Positions 17,242 through 25,172 of a stretch of 64,000 bases of DNA are shown here, one piece after another. The DNA is from Streptomyces sp. SN-593 (lineage in GTDB: Bacteria > Actinomycetota > Actinomycetes > Streptomycetales > Streptomycetaceae): positions 1,178,001 through 1,242,000 of the forward strand of contig NZ_AP018365.1 in assembly GCF_016756395.1 (NCBI RefSeq), read 5' to 3'. The notes beneath the pieces were generated by a model, which saw only the letters and a program-made list of their open reading frames with translations, had not been told where the DNA came from and did no database searches. Made by a program: the position numbers and the translations under genes. The first letter of the stretch is position 1, and each line of letters starts with the position of its first letter.

Positions 17242-18635
17242 GACGCCGCCTTCTCCCGGCCGGCCGCGGCCGGGTGGTCGGGGTGGGCCAGTCCGAGGTG
17301 GTCGCGCAGGGTCTCGCCCTCGTATTCGGTGCGGAAGACGCCGCGCTCCTGGAGCAGCGGGACCACGGTGTCGGCGAACTCGTCCAGTCCGCCCGGGGTG
17401 AGGTGCGGGGCGAGGATGAAGCCGTCGCTGGCGTCGGCCTGTACGAACGCGTCGAGTTGCCGGGCGACGTGGGCCGGGGTGCCGACGAAGGACTGCCGCC
17501 CGGTCAGCTCGATGACGAGGTCGCGGATGGAGAGCTTCTTCTCCTCGGCCACCGCCCGCCACCGGGCCAGCGTCTCCGCGCGGTCGTCGCGGTGGGTGTC
17601 GGCGCGGCCGCGGACGATCGGCTCCGCGTCGACCAGCGGCTCCACGTCCGGCAGCGGGCCCTCCGGGTCGTACGCGCTCAGGTCGCGGTTCCACAGCCGC
17701 TCCAGGAAGGCGGTCGCCGTGGCGCCGCTGACCTGCTGGCGCCTGATCACGCGGGACTTCTCGCGGGCGTCGTCCTCGGTGTCGCCCAGCACGAAGCTCA
17801 CACCGGGCAGGATCAGCAACTGGTCCGGTGTGCGGCCGTACTTGGCGAGCCGGCCCTTGACGTCGGCGTAGAACGCCTTGCCGGCCTCCAGGGTGCCGTG
17901 CCGGGTGAAGATCGCGTCGGCCGCCGAGGCCGCGAACTCCCGTCCCTGCTCGGAGTCGCCGGCCTGGAAGACCACCGGGTGGCCCTGCGGGGGACGCGGC
18001 ACGTTGAAGTGGCCGCCGATGTCGAACTGGCCGGTGCGGTGGTCGAACCGGCCGGGCCCGGCCGCGCGCAGGAAGGTGCCGTCCGTCCGGTCCGCGACGA
18101 TCTCGCCGCCCTGCCAGGAGTCCAGCAACTCCCGCACCGCGGTGAGGAACTGACGGGCCCGCTCGTAGCGGTCCTCGCGGGCGAGGTAGCCGCCGCGGCG
18201 GAAGTTCTGCCCGGTGAACTCGTCCCACGAGGTGACGACGTTCCACGCGGCGCGGCCGGCCGACAGGTGGTCGAGCGACGCGAACTGCCGTGCCACCTCG
18301 TACGGTTCGTTGAACGTGGAGTTGATGGTGCCGGCCAGGCCCAGCCGGTCGGTGACCGCGGCGAGCGCGGCGAGCACGGTGAACGTGTCCGGCCGCCCGA
18401 CCACGTCCAGGTCGTGGATGCGGCCGCCCTGCTCGCGCAGCCGCAGCCCCTCGGCCAGGAACAGGAAGTCGAACTTCGCCCGCTCCGCGGTCCGCGCCAG
18501 GTGGACGAAGGAGCTGAAGTCGATCTGGCTGCCGGCCTCCGGGTCGCTCCACACGGTGGTGTTGTTCACGCCGGGGAAGTGCGCGGCGAGATGGATCTGC
18601 TTGACGGGCTTGTCGGACGTGTCGGTCTTGCTCAT
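17238..18635 (-). CDS. NtaA/SnaA/SoxA-family flavin monooxygenase
   Basis: A 465-residue two-component monooxygenase of the family that includes nitrilotriacetate, pristinamycin IIA and dibenzothiophene-sulfone monooxygenases. Marks are IHLAAHFPGVNNTTVWSDP near the N-terminus, LFLAEGLRL, STFNEPYEVARQFASLDHLSAGRAAWNVVTS (about 120-150), FRRGGYLAREDRYERA and HFNVPRPPQGHPVVFQAGDSEQGREFAA. It needs reduced flavin, which the coupled reductase gene could provide. The ATG lies 35 bp after the preceding gene. Organosulfur is a likely substrate class given the leader peptide, but nitrogenous substrates also occur in this family. Confidence 0.9.
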   Translation of the reverse strand: MSKTDTSDKPVKQIHLAAHFPGVNNTTVWSDPEAGSQIDFSSFVHLARTAERAKFDFLFLAEGLRLREQGGRIHDLDVVGRPDTFTVLAALAAVTDRLGLAGTINSTFNEPYEVARQFASLDHLSAGRAAWNVVTSWDEFTGQNFRRGGYLAREDRYERARQFLTAVRELLDSWQGGEIVADRTDGTFLRAAGPGRFDHRTGQFDIGGHFNVPRPPQGHPVVFQAGDSEQGREFAASAADAIFTRHGTLEAGKAFYADVKGRLAKYGRTPDQLLILPGVSFVLGDTEDDAREKSRVIRRQQVSGATATAFLERLWNRDLSAYDPEGPLPDVEPLVDAEPIVRGRADTHRDDRAETLARWRAVAEEKKLSIRDLVIELTGRQSFVGTPAHVARQLDAFVQADASDGFILAPHLTPGGLDEFADTVVPLLQERGVFRTEYEGETLRDHLGLAHPDHPAAAGREKAAS

Positions 18636-18670
18636 GCGGGGTCTGCCTCCTGGGGCATCGCGCGGATCGC

Positions 18671-19876
18671 TCAGGCGGTGGCGTAGCGGTTGGCCGGGCG
18701 CGGCAGTCCGAGCAGCCCGCGCAGCGTGTCGGCCTCGTAGGCCGTCCGGAAGGCCCCGCGGCGCTGGAGTTCGGGCACCAGGTCGCGGCTGATCCGCGCC
18801 AGGTCGTACGGCAGGGTGGCCGGTCGCAGCCGGAACCCGGACAGCCCGGCGGCGGCGAACTCCAGCAGCAGGTCGGCGAGTTCGGCGGAGGTGCCGGCGA
18901 AGACCAGCGCGTCGCCGCTGTACGGCGCGTCCAGGCCGGCGTCCAGCCGGGCCCGGCGCTCGGCGGCCCGGCCGGGCTCCTCGTCCAGGTGGACCACCAG
19001 GTCACCGAAGACGTGTACGGTCTCGCCGCCCCGCCCGGCCCGCTCCTGCGCCTCGCGGATCTCGGCGACGATCGCCGCCGCCTGCCCGGTGTCGTGCGGG
19101 GTGGTGAACCCGAGGTCGGCGGAGCCCGCGACCAGCGCGAACGGCTCGGTGCGGTGCGCCAGCGCGGCCACCACCGGCTGGCCCTGCGGGGGGCGCGGGG
19201 TGATGGACGGGCCCTTGACGCTGAAGTGCGGCCCCTCGAAGTCGATGTAGTGCAGCTTGTCGCGGTCGATGAAGCGGCCGGTGGCCACGTCGCGGATCTC
19301 CGCGTCGTCCTCCCAGCTGTCCCACAGCCGCCGCACCACCTCCACGTAGTCGGCGGCCTCGCCGAACAACTCGGCCAGCAGCGCCCGTCCGGCCGGCGAG
19401 TCGAGTTCGGCGACCGGTAGCTGCGGCACGGTGCGGCGGCCGAAGTGCGCGGCCTCGTCCGCCCGGGCGGAGACCCGCACCTGCACACCGGCCCGGCCGG
19501 TGCTGACGTAGTCGAGGGTGGCGACGGCCTTCGACAGGTGGAACGGCTCGGTGTGGGTGACGACCGCCACCGGCACCAGGCCGACGTGCCGGGTCAGCGG
19601 CGCGATCCGGGCGGCGGTCAGCACCGCGTCCAGCCGGCCGCGCACCCGGTCGGTCCGGTCGTCCGGGCCGGTGGGCAGGGAGGACTGGAGGCCGAGGGAG
19701 TCCTCGATGGTGACGAGGTCCAGCAGGCCGCGCTCGGCCTCGGCGGCCAGGTCCGCCCAGTACGGCGCCGTGAACAGGTCGGCCGGCCGGGCGTCCGGCT
19801 CGCGCCAGGCCAGGGGGTGCCAGCCGGCTCCGTCGAGGGCGACCGCGAGGTGGAGGGGGGTGGTGGATCGGGACAT
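18671..19876 (-). CDS. LLM-class/NtaA-type flavin monooxygenase, first enzyme of the operon
   Basis: A 401-residue flavin monooxygenase. It opens LHLAVALDGAGWHPLAWRE, then YWADLAAEAERGLLDLVTIEDSLG, LDYVSTGRAGVQVRVS (about 135-150), DFEGPHFSVKGPSITPRPPQGQPVVAALAH and a C-terminal LVPELQRRGAFRTAYEADTLRGLLGL shared with its downstream neighbour. It probably uses FMNH2 from the coupled reductase. It is the first structural gene after the leader peptide at 20263-20418, so it should respond to the same attenuation. The ATG at 19876 is the first in-frame start after the leader region. Confidence 0.88.
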   Translation of the reverse strand: MSRSTTPLHLAVALDGAGWHPLAWREPDARPADLFTAPYWADLAAEAERGLLDLVTIEDSLGLQSSLPTGPDDRTDRVRGRLDAVLTAARIAPLTRHVGLVPVAVVTHTEPFHLSKAVATLDYVSTGRAGVQVRVSARADEAAHFGRRTVPQLPVAELDSPAGRALLAELFGEAADYVEVVRRLWDSWEDDAEIRDVATGRFIDRDKLHYIDFEGPHFSVKGPSITPRPPQGQPVVAALAHRTEPFALVAGSADLGFTTPHDTGQAAAIVAEIREAQERAGRGGETVHVFGDLVVHLDEEPGRAAERRARLDAGLDAPYSGDALVFAGTSAELADLLLEFAAAGLSGFRLRPATLPYDLARISRDLVPELQRRGAFRTAYEADTLRGLLGLPRPANRYATA

Positions 19877-20262
19877 GGACGTACCGCTTCCTGCTCGGAC
19901 GGGCCGCGGGCGAACGGCCGGGGCGTGAGGTCGGGGCCTGGGGTTGGGGCGTGAGGTCGGGGCCTGGAGATCGAGGCCCAGGGTCGAGGGGTGTGCATCG
20001 GGCGGGAGGGACGGGGCGTGCGCGGACACCCGCCGCGGGCGTGTGGGCACGACGGCGGGCGGAACGGGTGGCGCGTGACGCGTCAGGGCCGGCGGGACCG
20101 GGTCCGGGGCGGAGCGGCACACCAGTGCACGGCACGGCGCGCCGCACGCGGGATGCGGGCGGGCCGCACACGAACCGGACGGGGCCCGCTCCGGGGAACG
20201 TCCCCGGGTGGGTCGGCGGAAGGGAGAGGGGTGCGCGCGGCGGGCGCGGGGTGGAGCGGTCC
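19877..20262 (-). promoter_or_regulatory. Long 5' untranslated stretch between leader peptide and first monooxygenase
   Basis: I see no gene in these 386 bp. A 22-bp direct repeat occurs at 19920-19941 and 19946-19967 (core GGGGCGTGAGGTCGGGG). The rest is G/C-rich with several short potential stems, as would be expected of an attenuator region, but I could not define one terminator with confidence. Confidence 0.45.
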
Positions 20263-20418
20263 TCAGCCGGCGGTACGCGGCGGCCGGACGGTCGGCGCGC
20301 CCGGACACAGGGCGCCGGCGACGCGCTGGAGGTCGATGTGCCGGCGCGAGTACGTCACGACACCGGGGGCGCTGACGGATGCCGGGAGGGACGCCGACTG
20401 CCCGCTGTCTCCGCGCAC
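20263..20418 (-). CDS. Leader peptide (RRHIDLQRVAGALCP type) of the monooxygenase operon
   Basis: A short reading frame whose core is SRRHIDLQRVAGALCP, ending about 15 codons later. This Arg-His-hydrophobic-Asp-Leu...Leu-Cys-Pro pattern recurs in streptomycete leader peptides placed before sulfur-assimilation and sulfonate or cysteine transport genes, and cysteine-codon leader ORFs act as attenuators in mycobacteria. The GTG at 20418 has GGAGG 10 nt upstream (51 residues); a GTG at 20358 would give 31. It lies 386 bp before the first monooxygenase. Inference: translation at the Cys codon senses cysteine supply. Confidence 0.75.
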   Translation of the reverse strand: MRGDSGQSASLPASVSAPGVVTYSRRHIDLQRVAGALCPGAPTVRPPRTAG

Positions 20419-20578
20419 TTCGCCACCGCCTCCCGCCTCGATCGGCTCACGCCTGCCGAGCTCGCGCTTGCCGAGCCGTCTTCGGCTCCGCCGGGTCGTC
20501 ACCTGGAGCACCCCACCGCGTCGGAGGGTTGCCGGTCAGCCGGCCAGGGCCTTGTCTGCTGACGCTCATGACCTGCAA

Positions 20579-20693
20579 GCACGGTAACTCCGCGCCGCGT
20601 CCGAACACAATCCCCTCCCGCCGGGAGTGAGCCGCGTCGCGTCCCGGACGGCACCGCGGGGATTGTCTGGCCGCCTCCCTGCGGTTACCGTGC
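20579..20693. promoter_or_regulatory. Mirror-symmetric divergent promoters
   Basis: GCACGGTAAC (20579-20588) and ACAATCCCC (20607-20615) on the left are exact complements of GTTACCGTGC (20684-20693) and GGGGATTGT (20658-20666) on the right. Each half reads as a promoter pointing outward: rightward TTGTCT (20663-20668), 17 bp, TACCGT (20686-20691); leftward TTGTGT (20605-20610), 18 bp, TACCGT (20581-20586). The two operons therefore probably share promoter strength and any regulator that reads these boxes. Confidence 0.7.
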
Positions 20694-20787
20694 TGTGGGC
20701 ACGGGCCCTGTCACGCGGCCCGCTGCGACCGGCACGGCCGACCGGGGGATCCGGCGCCGACGGCACCGAGAGAGCGAGGGGACGGGC

Positions 20788-20916
20788 ATGGACGCACACC
20801 GGCACGACCTCGCGCTGTGTCCCCGCGGCTTCGCCCGGACCCGGGTGGTCCGCCGGCACGTGGACCTGCTCCGGGTCTGTAGCGCGCTGTGTCCGAGGAC
20901 TCCCGCGGCCCGCTGA
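20788..20916 (+). CDS. Leader peptide (RRHVDLLRVCSALCP type) of the ABC transporter operon
   Basis: A 42-residue frame starting with ATG 5-9 nt after a GAGGGGACGGG ribosome site. Its core VRRHVDLLRVCSALCP matches the divergent leader at nearly every position, and there are three Cys codons in all (one in DLALCPRG, two in the core). It lies about 90 bp downstream of the rightward promoter and 371 bp before the permease gene. A stable hairpin follows 12 nt after its stop. A cysteine-sensing attenuation role is inferred from the family pattern and layout. Confidence 0.82.
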   Translation: MDAHRHDLALCPRGFARTRVVRRHVDLLRVCSALCPRTPAAR

Positions 20917-20928
20917 ACTCCCTTGCTG

Positions 20929-20947
20929 CGGCGGCGTGTCGCCGCCG
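20929..20947 (+). promoter_or_regulatory. Hairpin directly after the leader peptide
   Basis: CGGCGGCG and CGCCGCCG form a perfect 8-bp stem with a TGT loop, starting 12 nt after the leader's stop codon. The position suits an attenuator whose folding depends on the ribosome on the leader. There is no T-run. Confidence 0.5.
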
Positions 20948-21287
20948 TGCTCCCGCTCGCCGTACCGCCGCCGCGCATCCGCCGCTCCGGCGCCCTGACG
21001 CTCCGCCGTCCCGTCTCCCGCCGCCTCGCCCCTCGCCGTTGAACGGCGGACCCGTGGGGCGCCCGAGCGGCTGACGGGGCGCACGGCACGAGGCCGGCCA
21101 CCGCCGTCCGGCTCCCCTTCCCCTCGCCCGTCCGCGTACGGCGGCTCCCTGCCGCCGGCCGCTCGCGGCTCCTCCTTCCGTACCTCTTCCTCCCTTCCTC
21201 CCGGTGGCCCCGCGCGGCGACCGGCCCCCGCGTGGGGCCGTCGTGCCCGCACGCCGCCGCGGTCCCCGACGAGACGGGAACACCACG
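20948..21287 (+). other. Untranslated region before the permease gene, no gene seen
   Basis: These 340 bp are very G/C-rich. They contain no reading frame with coding character on either strand, only short CCG/CGG stems. The region probably belongs to the leader of the transporter transcript. Confidence 0.5.
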
Positions 21288-22340
21288 ATGTCCCAGCACG
21301 ACACCTCCGGGCCGGCCACGGCCGCGCCCGGCCATCCGCCGCCTGCGGTCCCGGAACCCCCTCCCCCGCACGCGGCGGCGGCTCCCCGCCCGCTGCACAC
21401 CCGCCCGACCGACGGCGACCTGCTCGCCGCACGGCTGGTGCCGCTGCGCCGGCCCGGACAGTGGATCTCCGCGGCCGTCCTGCTCGTGCTGTTCGCCATG
21501 CTCGTCCACACCCTGGTCACCAACCCTCGCTTCCAGTGGCACGTGGTCGGCCACTACTTCCTGAGCGGGTCCATCCTGCGCGGGCTCGAACTGACCCTGT
21601 GGCTCACCGGCGCGGTCATGGCCAGCGGCTACCTGCTCGGCATCGGGGTGGCCGCGATGCGGCTGTCGCGCAACCCGGTGCTGCGCGGCCTGAGTTTCGG
21701 CTACGTGTGGCTGGTGCGCTCGGTCCCGCCGCTGGTGCAACTGCTCTTCTGGTACGAACTGGCCTCGCTCTACCCGCGGTTGTCGGTGGGGGTGCCGTTC
21801 GGCGCGGAGTTCGCCGGGGTGAGCACCGCGCACCTGTTCAGCGGCGTCCTGGCCGCCTACGTCGGACTCACCCTGGACGTGGCCGCGTTCTCCTCGGAGA
21901 TCGTCCGCGGCGGCATCCTGTCCGTCGACCAGGGACAGCGCGAGGCCGCGCGGGCACTGGGCCTGGGCGAGGGGCGGATCTTCCGCCGGATCGTGCTGCC
22001 GCAGGCCATGCCGGCGATCATCCCCGCCTCCGGGAACCTGCTCATCGGCATGCTGAAGGCGACCTCGATCGTCAGCGTCATCGCGGTCCAGGACCTGCTG
22101 TACTCCAGCCAGTTGATCTACAACCAGAACTTCCTGATCATGCCGCTGCTGCTGGTCGCCACCCTCTGGTACATCATCCTGACCACGCTGCTGTCCGTCG
22201 GCCAGTTCTACGTCGAGCGCCACTACGCGCGCGGCACCGGCCGGTCCGGCGGCCGGCCGTCACGCGGCTTCTGGCAGGTGGCCCGCGCCAACGTGCCCCT
22301 GTTCGGACCGGCCCGGCGTGCGGCGGAGGGGCTGTCATGA
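21288..22340 (+). CDS. Amino-acid-type ABC transporter permease
   Basis: A 350-residue inner-membrane permease of the polar amino acid (HisM/GlnP-like) family. A Pro/Ala/His-rich tail of about 65 residues precedes the first membrane segment (ISAAVLLVLFAMLVHTLV). The family start GLELTLWLTGAVMASGYLLGI, SVPPLVQLLFWY and the EAA loop (EAARALGLGEGRIFRRIVLPQAMPAIIP) are clear. The ATG has GGGAA upstream. The stop overlaps the ATPase start by 4 bp. The cysteine-type leader suggests cyst(e)ine, methionine or another sulfur compound as cargo. Confidence 0.92.
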   Translation: MSQHDTSGPATAAPGHPPPAVPEPPPPHAAAAPRPLHTRPTDGDLLAARLVPLRRPGQWISAAVLLVLFAMLVHTLVTNPRFQWHVVGHYFLSGSILRGLELTLWLTGAVMASGYLLGIGVAAMRLSRNPVLRGLSFGYVWLVRSVPPLVQLLFWYELASLYPRLSVGVPFGAEFAGVSTAHLFSGVLAAYVGLTLDVAAFSSEIVRGGILSVDQGQREAARALGLGEGRIFRRIVLPQAMPAIIPASGNLLIGMLKATSIVSVIAVQDLLYSSQLIYNQNFLIMPLLLVATLWYIILTTLLSVGQFYVERHYARGTGRSGGRPSRGFWQVARANVPLFGPARRAAEGLS

Positions 22341-23110
22341 GCGGCGACGAGCGGCCCCTGGTGCGGGTGCGCGGCCTGCGCAAGAGCTACGGCGCGAACG
22401 TCGTGCTCGACGGCGTGGACCTGGACGTGCGCCAGGGCGAGGTGACGGTGCTGCTGGGCCCGTCCGGGTCCGGCAAGTCGACGCTGCTGCGCTGCGTCAA
22501 CCACTTGGAGAAGCCGGACGCCGGCTTCGTGGAGATCGGCGGCGACCTCGTCGGCTACCGGCACGACGGCGGGCGGCTGCACGAACTGCGGCCCCGGGCG
22601 GTCACCCGGCAGCGGGCCGACGTCGGCATGGTCTTCCAGCAGTTCAACCTCTTCCCGCACCTGACGGTGCTCGACAACATCACCGAGGCGCCGGTCGCGG
22701 TGCGCGGTGTCCCGCGCAGGCAGGCGGCCGCCCGGGCACGCGAGCTGCTGGAACGCGTGGGCCTGGGCGGCCGGGAGGACTCCTACCCCCGGCAGATGTC
22801 CGGCGGCCAGCAGCAGCGGGTGGCCATCGCCCGCGCGCTGGCGATGGAGCCGCGGCTGCTGCTGTTCGACGAGCCGACCAGCGCGCTGGACCCCGAACTC
22901 GTGGGCGAGGTCCTCGCGGTGATCCAGGACCTTGCGCTCAGCGGCATGACGATGATCGTCGTCACGCACGAGATCGGCTTCGCGCGGAAGGTGGCCGACA
23001 CCGTGGTCTTCCTCGACGGCGGACGGATCATCGAGTCCGGCGTTCCCGCGGACGTGTTGAGCGCTCCGCAGCACGAACGGGCCCGCTCCTTCCTGGCCGC
23101 GGTCCTCTGA
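22337..23110 (+). CDS. Amino-acid-type ABC transporter ATP-binding protein
   Basis: A 257-residue ATPase with Walker A GPSGSGKST (41-49), Q-loop in VGMVFQQFNLFPHLTVLDN, signature MSGGQQQRVAIARAL, Walker B LLLFDEPTSALDP and the switch His in VVTHEIGFAR. This is the GlnQ/HisP class that serves polar amino acid importers. It starts inside the permease stop codon (ATGA) and is followed after 62 bp by the lipoprotein gene, completing one importer. An insertion around YRHDGGRLHELRPRAVTRQ lies between Walker A and the Q-loop, as is common in this class. Confidence 0.95.
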   Translation: MSGDERPLVRVRGLRKSYGANVVLDGVDLDVRQGEVTVLLGPSGSGKSTLLRCVNHLEKPDAGFVEIGGDLVGYRHDGGRLHELRPRAVTRQRADVGMVFQQFNLFPHLTVLDNITEAPVAVRGVPRRQAAARARELLERVGLGGREDSYPRQMSGGQQQRVAIARALAMEPRLLLFDEPTSALDPELVGEVLAVIQDLALSGMTMIVVTHEIGFARKVADTVVFLDGGRIIESGVPADVLSAPQHERARSFLAAVL

Positions 23111-23172
23111 CCCCGTACCCGCTCCCCCGCTCTCCGGCACCTCCCCCGCAGGACCCCGTGAAAGGCACCTCC

Positions 23173-24168
23173 GTGACCACCGAACGCCGTTCCCACCGCC
23201 GCGCCATGAGACTCGCCGCCGCCACCGTCGCCACCGCGGCGGGGCTCGCCCTGCTCGCCGCCTGCGGCGGCTCCTCGGACGACTCCTCCTCCGCCACCAG
23301 CACGGGGGCCGGGGCCAAGCCGGCCGCCGGCACGTCGGGTTCGACCGCGATCCCGACCCAGGACGTGGTGTCCTCGATCGCCGCGGACCCGAAGCTGAAG
23401 GCCGAACTGCCCGCCAAGATCCGCAGCAGCGGCACCCTGACGCTGGGCACCACCCAGCAGCCCGGCGTCCAGGGCCTGCCGCACGCCGGCCAGCAGGACG
23501 GCAAGGACGTCGGCCTCGACGTCGACCTGCGCAACGCCGTCGCCAAGGTGCTCGGCGTCACCTGGGACGTGCAGAACGGCACCTTCCCGACCATCATCCC
23601 CGGCGTGCAGAACGGCCGTTACGACGTGGGGCAGGACAACTTCGGGGTCACCAAGGAGCGCGAGAAGGTCGTCGACTTCGCGACGTACCTCGACGACGGC
23701 CAGGCGTTCCTCGGGTCGCGCAACGTCTCGCTGACGTCCGTGAAGAAGCTCACCGACCTGTGCGGCCTGACCATCGCCACCTCGCCCGGCTCGACGTTCC
23801 AGCAGATCCTGACCGACGGCGCCGGCGACTGCGCCAAGATCGGCAAGAAGCCCTACAAGGTGCAGTACTTCGCCGACTCCGCGCCCATCTTCCTCGGCCT
23901 GGCCAACGGCAAGGTGGACGTCATGTTCGGCCCGACCCTCGGTCTGAAGTACGACGCGACCCGCATCCCCGGCACCAGGTTCCTCGGCGAGATCAGCACC
24001 ACCGTGGTCGGCTTCGTCACCGCCCGGAACTCGCCCCTCGCCCCGGTGCTGCGCGACGCGGTCAACAAGCTGATCGCCGACGGCGACTACGCCAGGATCT
24101 TCGCGAAGTGGGGGGTACCCGGCACCGGGATCAGCACGTCGCAGCTCAACCCGGCGGCCACCTTCTGA
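23173..24168 (+). CDS. Amino-acid-type ABC transporter substrate-binding lipoprotein
   Basis: A 331-residue extracellular lipoprotein of family 3. The signal peptide ends at the lipobox LLAACGG (acylated Cys near residue 30), followed by a Ser/Thr/Gly linker. The binding domain has IRSSGTLTLGTTQQPGVQG, DVDLRNAVAKVLGV, GRYDVGQDNFGVTKEREKVVDFATYLDDGQAF and a C-terminal NKLIADGDYARIFAKWGV, all typical of this class. The GTG at 23173 has AAAGG 7 nt upstream; a GTG at 23158 is the alternative. The domain itself carries a Cys pair (DLCG, GDCA). The ligand is inferred to be sulfur-related only from the leader peptide. Confidence 0.93.
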   Translation: MTTERRSHRRAMRLAAATVATAAGLALLAACGGSSDDSSSATSTGAGAKPAAGTSGSTAIPTQDVVSSIAADPKLKAELPAKIRSSGTLTLGTTQQPGVQGLPHAGQQDGKDVGLDVDLRNAVAKVLGVTWDVQNGTFPTIIPGVQNGRYDVGQDNFGVTKEREKVVDFATYLDDGQAFLGSRNVSLTSVKKLTDLCGLTIATSPGSTFQQILTDGAGDCAKIGKKPYKVQYFADSAPIFLGLANGKVDVMFGPTLGLKYDATRIPGTRFLGEISTTVVGFVTARNSPLAPVLRDAVNKLIADGDYARIFAKWGVPGTGISTSQLNPAATF

Positions 24169-24242
24169 CCGGGGGCGGTCCGGCCCGGCGCGTGGGCGGT
24201 CCGGGCCCGTCGTGTGGGTGCTCCGCCCGCCGTGGGCGCGGT

Positions 24243-25133
24243 TCAGCGGCTGACGCCGTCCCACGCCCGGAGGGCCGCGCCGCGCGCCCCCGGGCGCGCG
24301 GCGAACAGGCCCCCGTCCGGCCCGCCCGCACTGATCAGCAAGGTGTCGAGGCCGGGCCCCGCGAAGGCCGCGCTGGAGGGGTACGCCGCGGGGACCCGTA
24401 CGGTGGCCAGGTGCCGGGCGGCCGGCGAGTAGCAGCGCACCTCGCCCGCGCCCCACACCGCCAGCCACAGGTTGCCGTCGCGGTCCGCGCACAGCCCGTC
24501 CGGCAGCCCGTCGCCGACCGCAAGGAGGTCGCGCCGCGGGCCGGTCCGTCCGTCCGGGCCGTACCCGCGCACCCGGACCCGCCCCGACCCGGTGTCCACG
24601 CTGTACATCAGCCGCCCGTCGGGTGACCAGGCCAGCCCGTTGGAGCAGGTCAGGTCGGTGTCGAGAACGCGCGGCCGGCCGTCGCCCGCCAGGCGCACCA
24701 GGACGTCACCGCCGCGGCGGCCGTCGAGCGCAGCGCTGCCGACCAGGAAGCGCCCGGCCGGGTCGCAGCCGCCGTCGTTCAACCGCCCCGGCGTCCCGGC
24801 CGCCAGCACGCGGGCGCCGGCCCGGCGCGTGCCGTCCGGCAGCAGGACGGTGAGGCCGTGCCGGCCGGCGACGAGCAGGCGGCCGTCGGCGGCGCAGGCC
24901 ACCGCGCCGACCGTGCCCGGGAGACGGTGCCGCCGCACCACCTCCACCCGGGCCGGCCGCAGCCGCCCCTCGTGGACCAGCCCGGCCTCGATGTCCACCC
25001 ACAGCAGCCGCTCGCGGGGCGCGTCCCAGACCGGGCCCTCGGCGAGCCGGAAGCCGCCGGCCAGCACCGGCCGGGCGTCGCAGGTCAGCAACGCCCGGTC
25101 CCCCGGCCGGTTCCCCGGCCGCTTCCCCGGCAC
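24243..25133 (-). CDS. SMP-30/gluconolactonase-family lactonase
   Basis: A 296-residue six-bladed beta-propeller lactonase. The metal site residues are visible: Glu in LAEGPVWD, Asn and Asp in RLNDGGCDPAGR, Asn in CSNGLAWSPDG and Asp in GLPDGLCADRDGNLW. Enzymes of this family open aldonolactones made by sugar dehydrogenases. It lies 39 bp after the FAH-family gene, as last gene of the leftward catabolic operon. The GTG start has a GGAG upstream. Paired with the SDR of the facing operon, it fits an oxidative sugar pathway. Confidence 0.9.
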   Translation of the reverse strand: MPGKRPGNRPGDRALLTCDARPVLAGGFRLAEGPVWDAPRERLLWVDIEAGLVHEGRLRPARVEVVRRHRLPGTVGAVACAADGRLLVAGRHGLTVLLPDGTRRAGARVLAAGTPGRLNDGGCDPAGRFLVGSAALDGRRGGDVLVRLAGDGRPRVLDTDLTCSNGLAWSPDGRLMYSVDTGSGRVRVRGYGPDGRTGPRRDLLAVGDGLPDGLCADRDGNLWLAVWGAGEVRCYSPAARHLATVRVPAAYPSSAAFAGPGLDTLLISAGGPDGGLFAARPGARGAALRAWDGVSR

Positions 25134-25172
25134 GCTCCGGCGCGTCGCCGGGGCGGTGCGGCGGCCGGGCGC

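Noticed and set aside
16042..19488. A continuous 1148-codon minus-strand frame suggesting a giant protein
   Set aside because: Only its last 399 codons have LLM-family sequence; the rest is Arg/Pro/Ser-rich antisense-type translation over two genes in another frame that show clear family motifs.
20695..20787. Longer version of the plus-strand leader peptide starting at 20695
   Set aside because: The extra codons overlap the predicted -10 and transcription start, and the ATG at 20788 has a good ribosome site.
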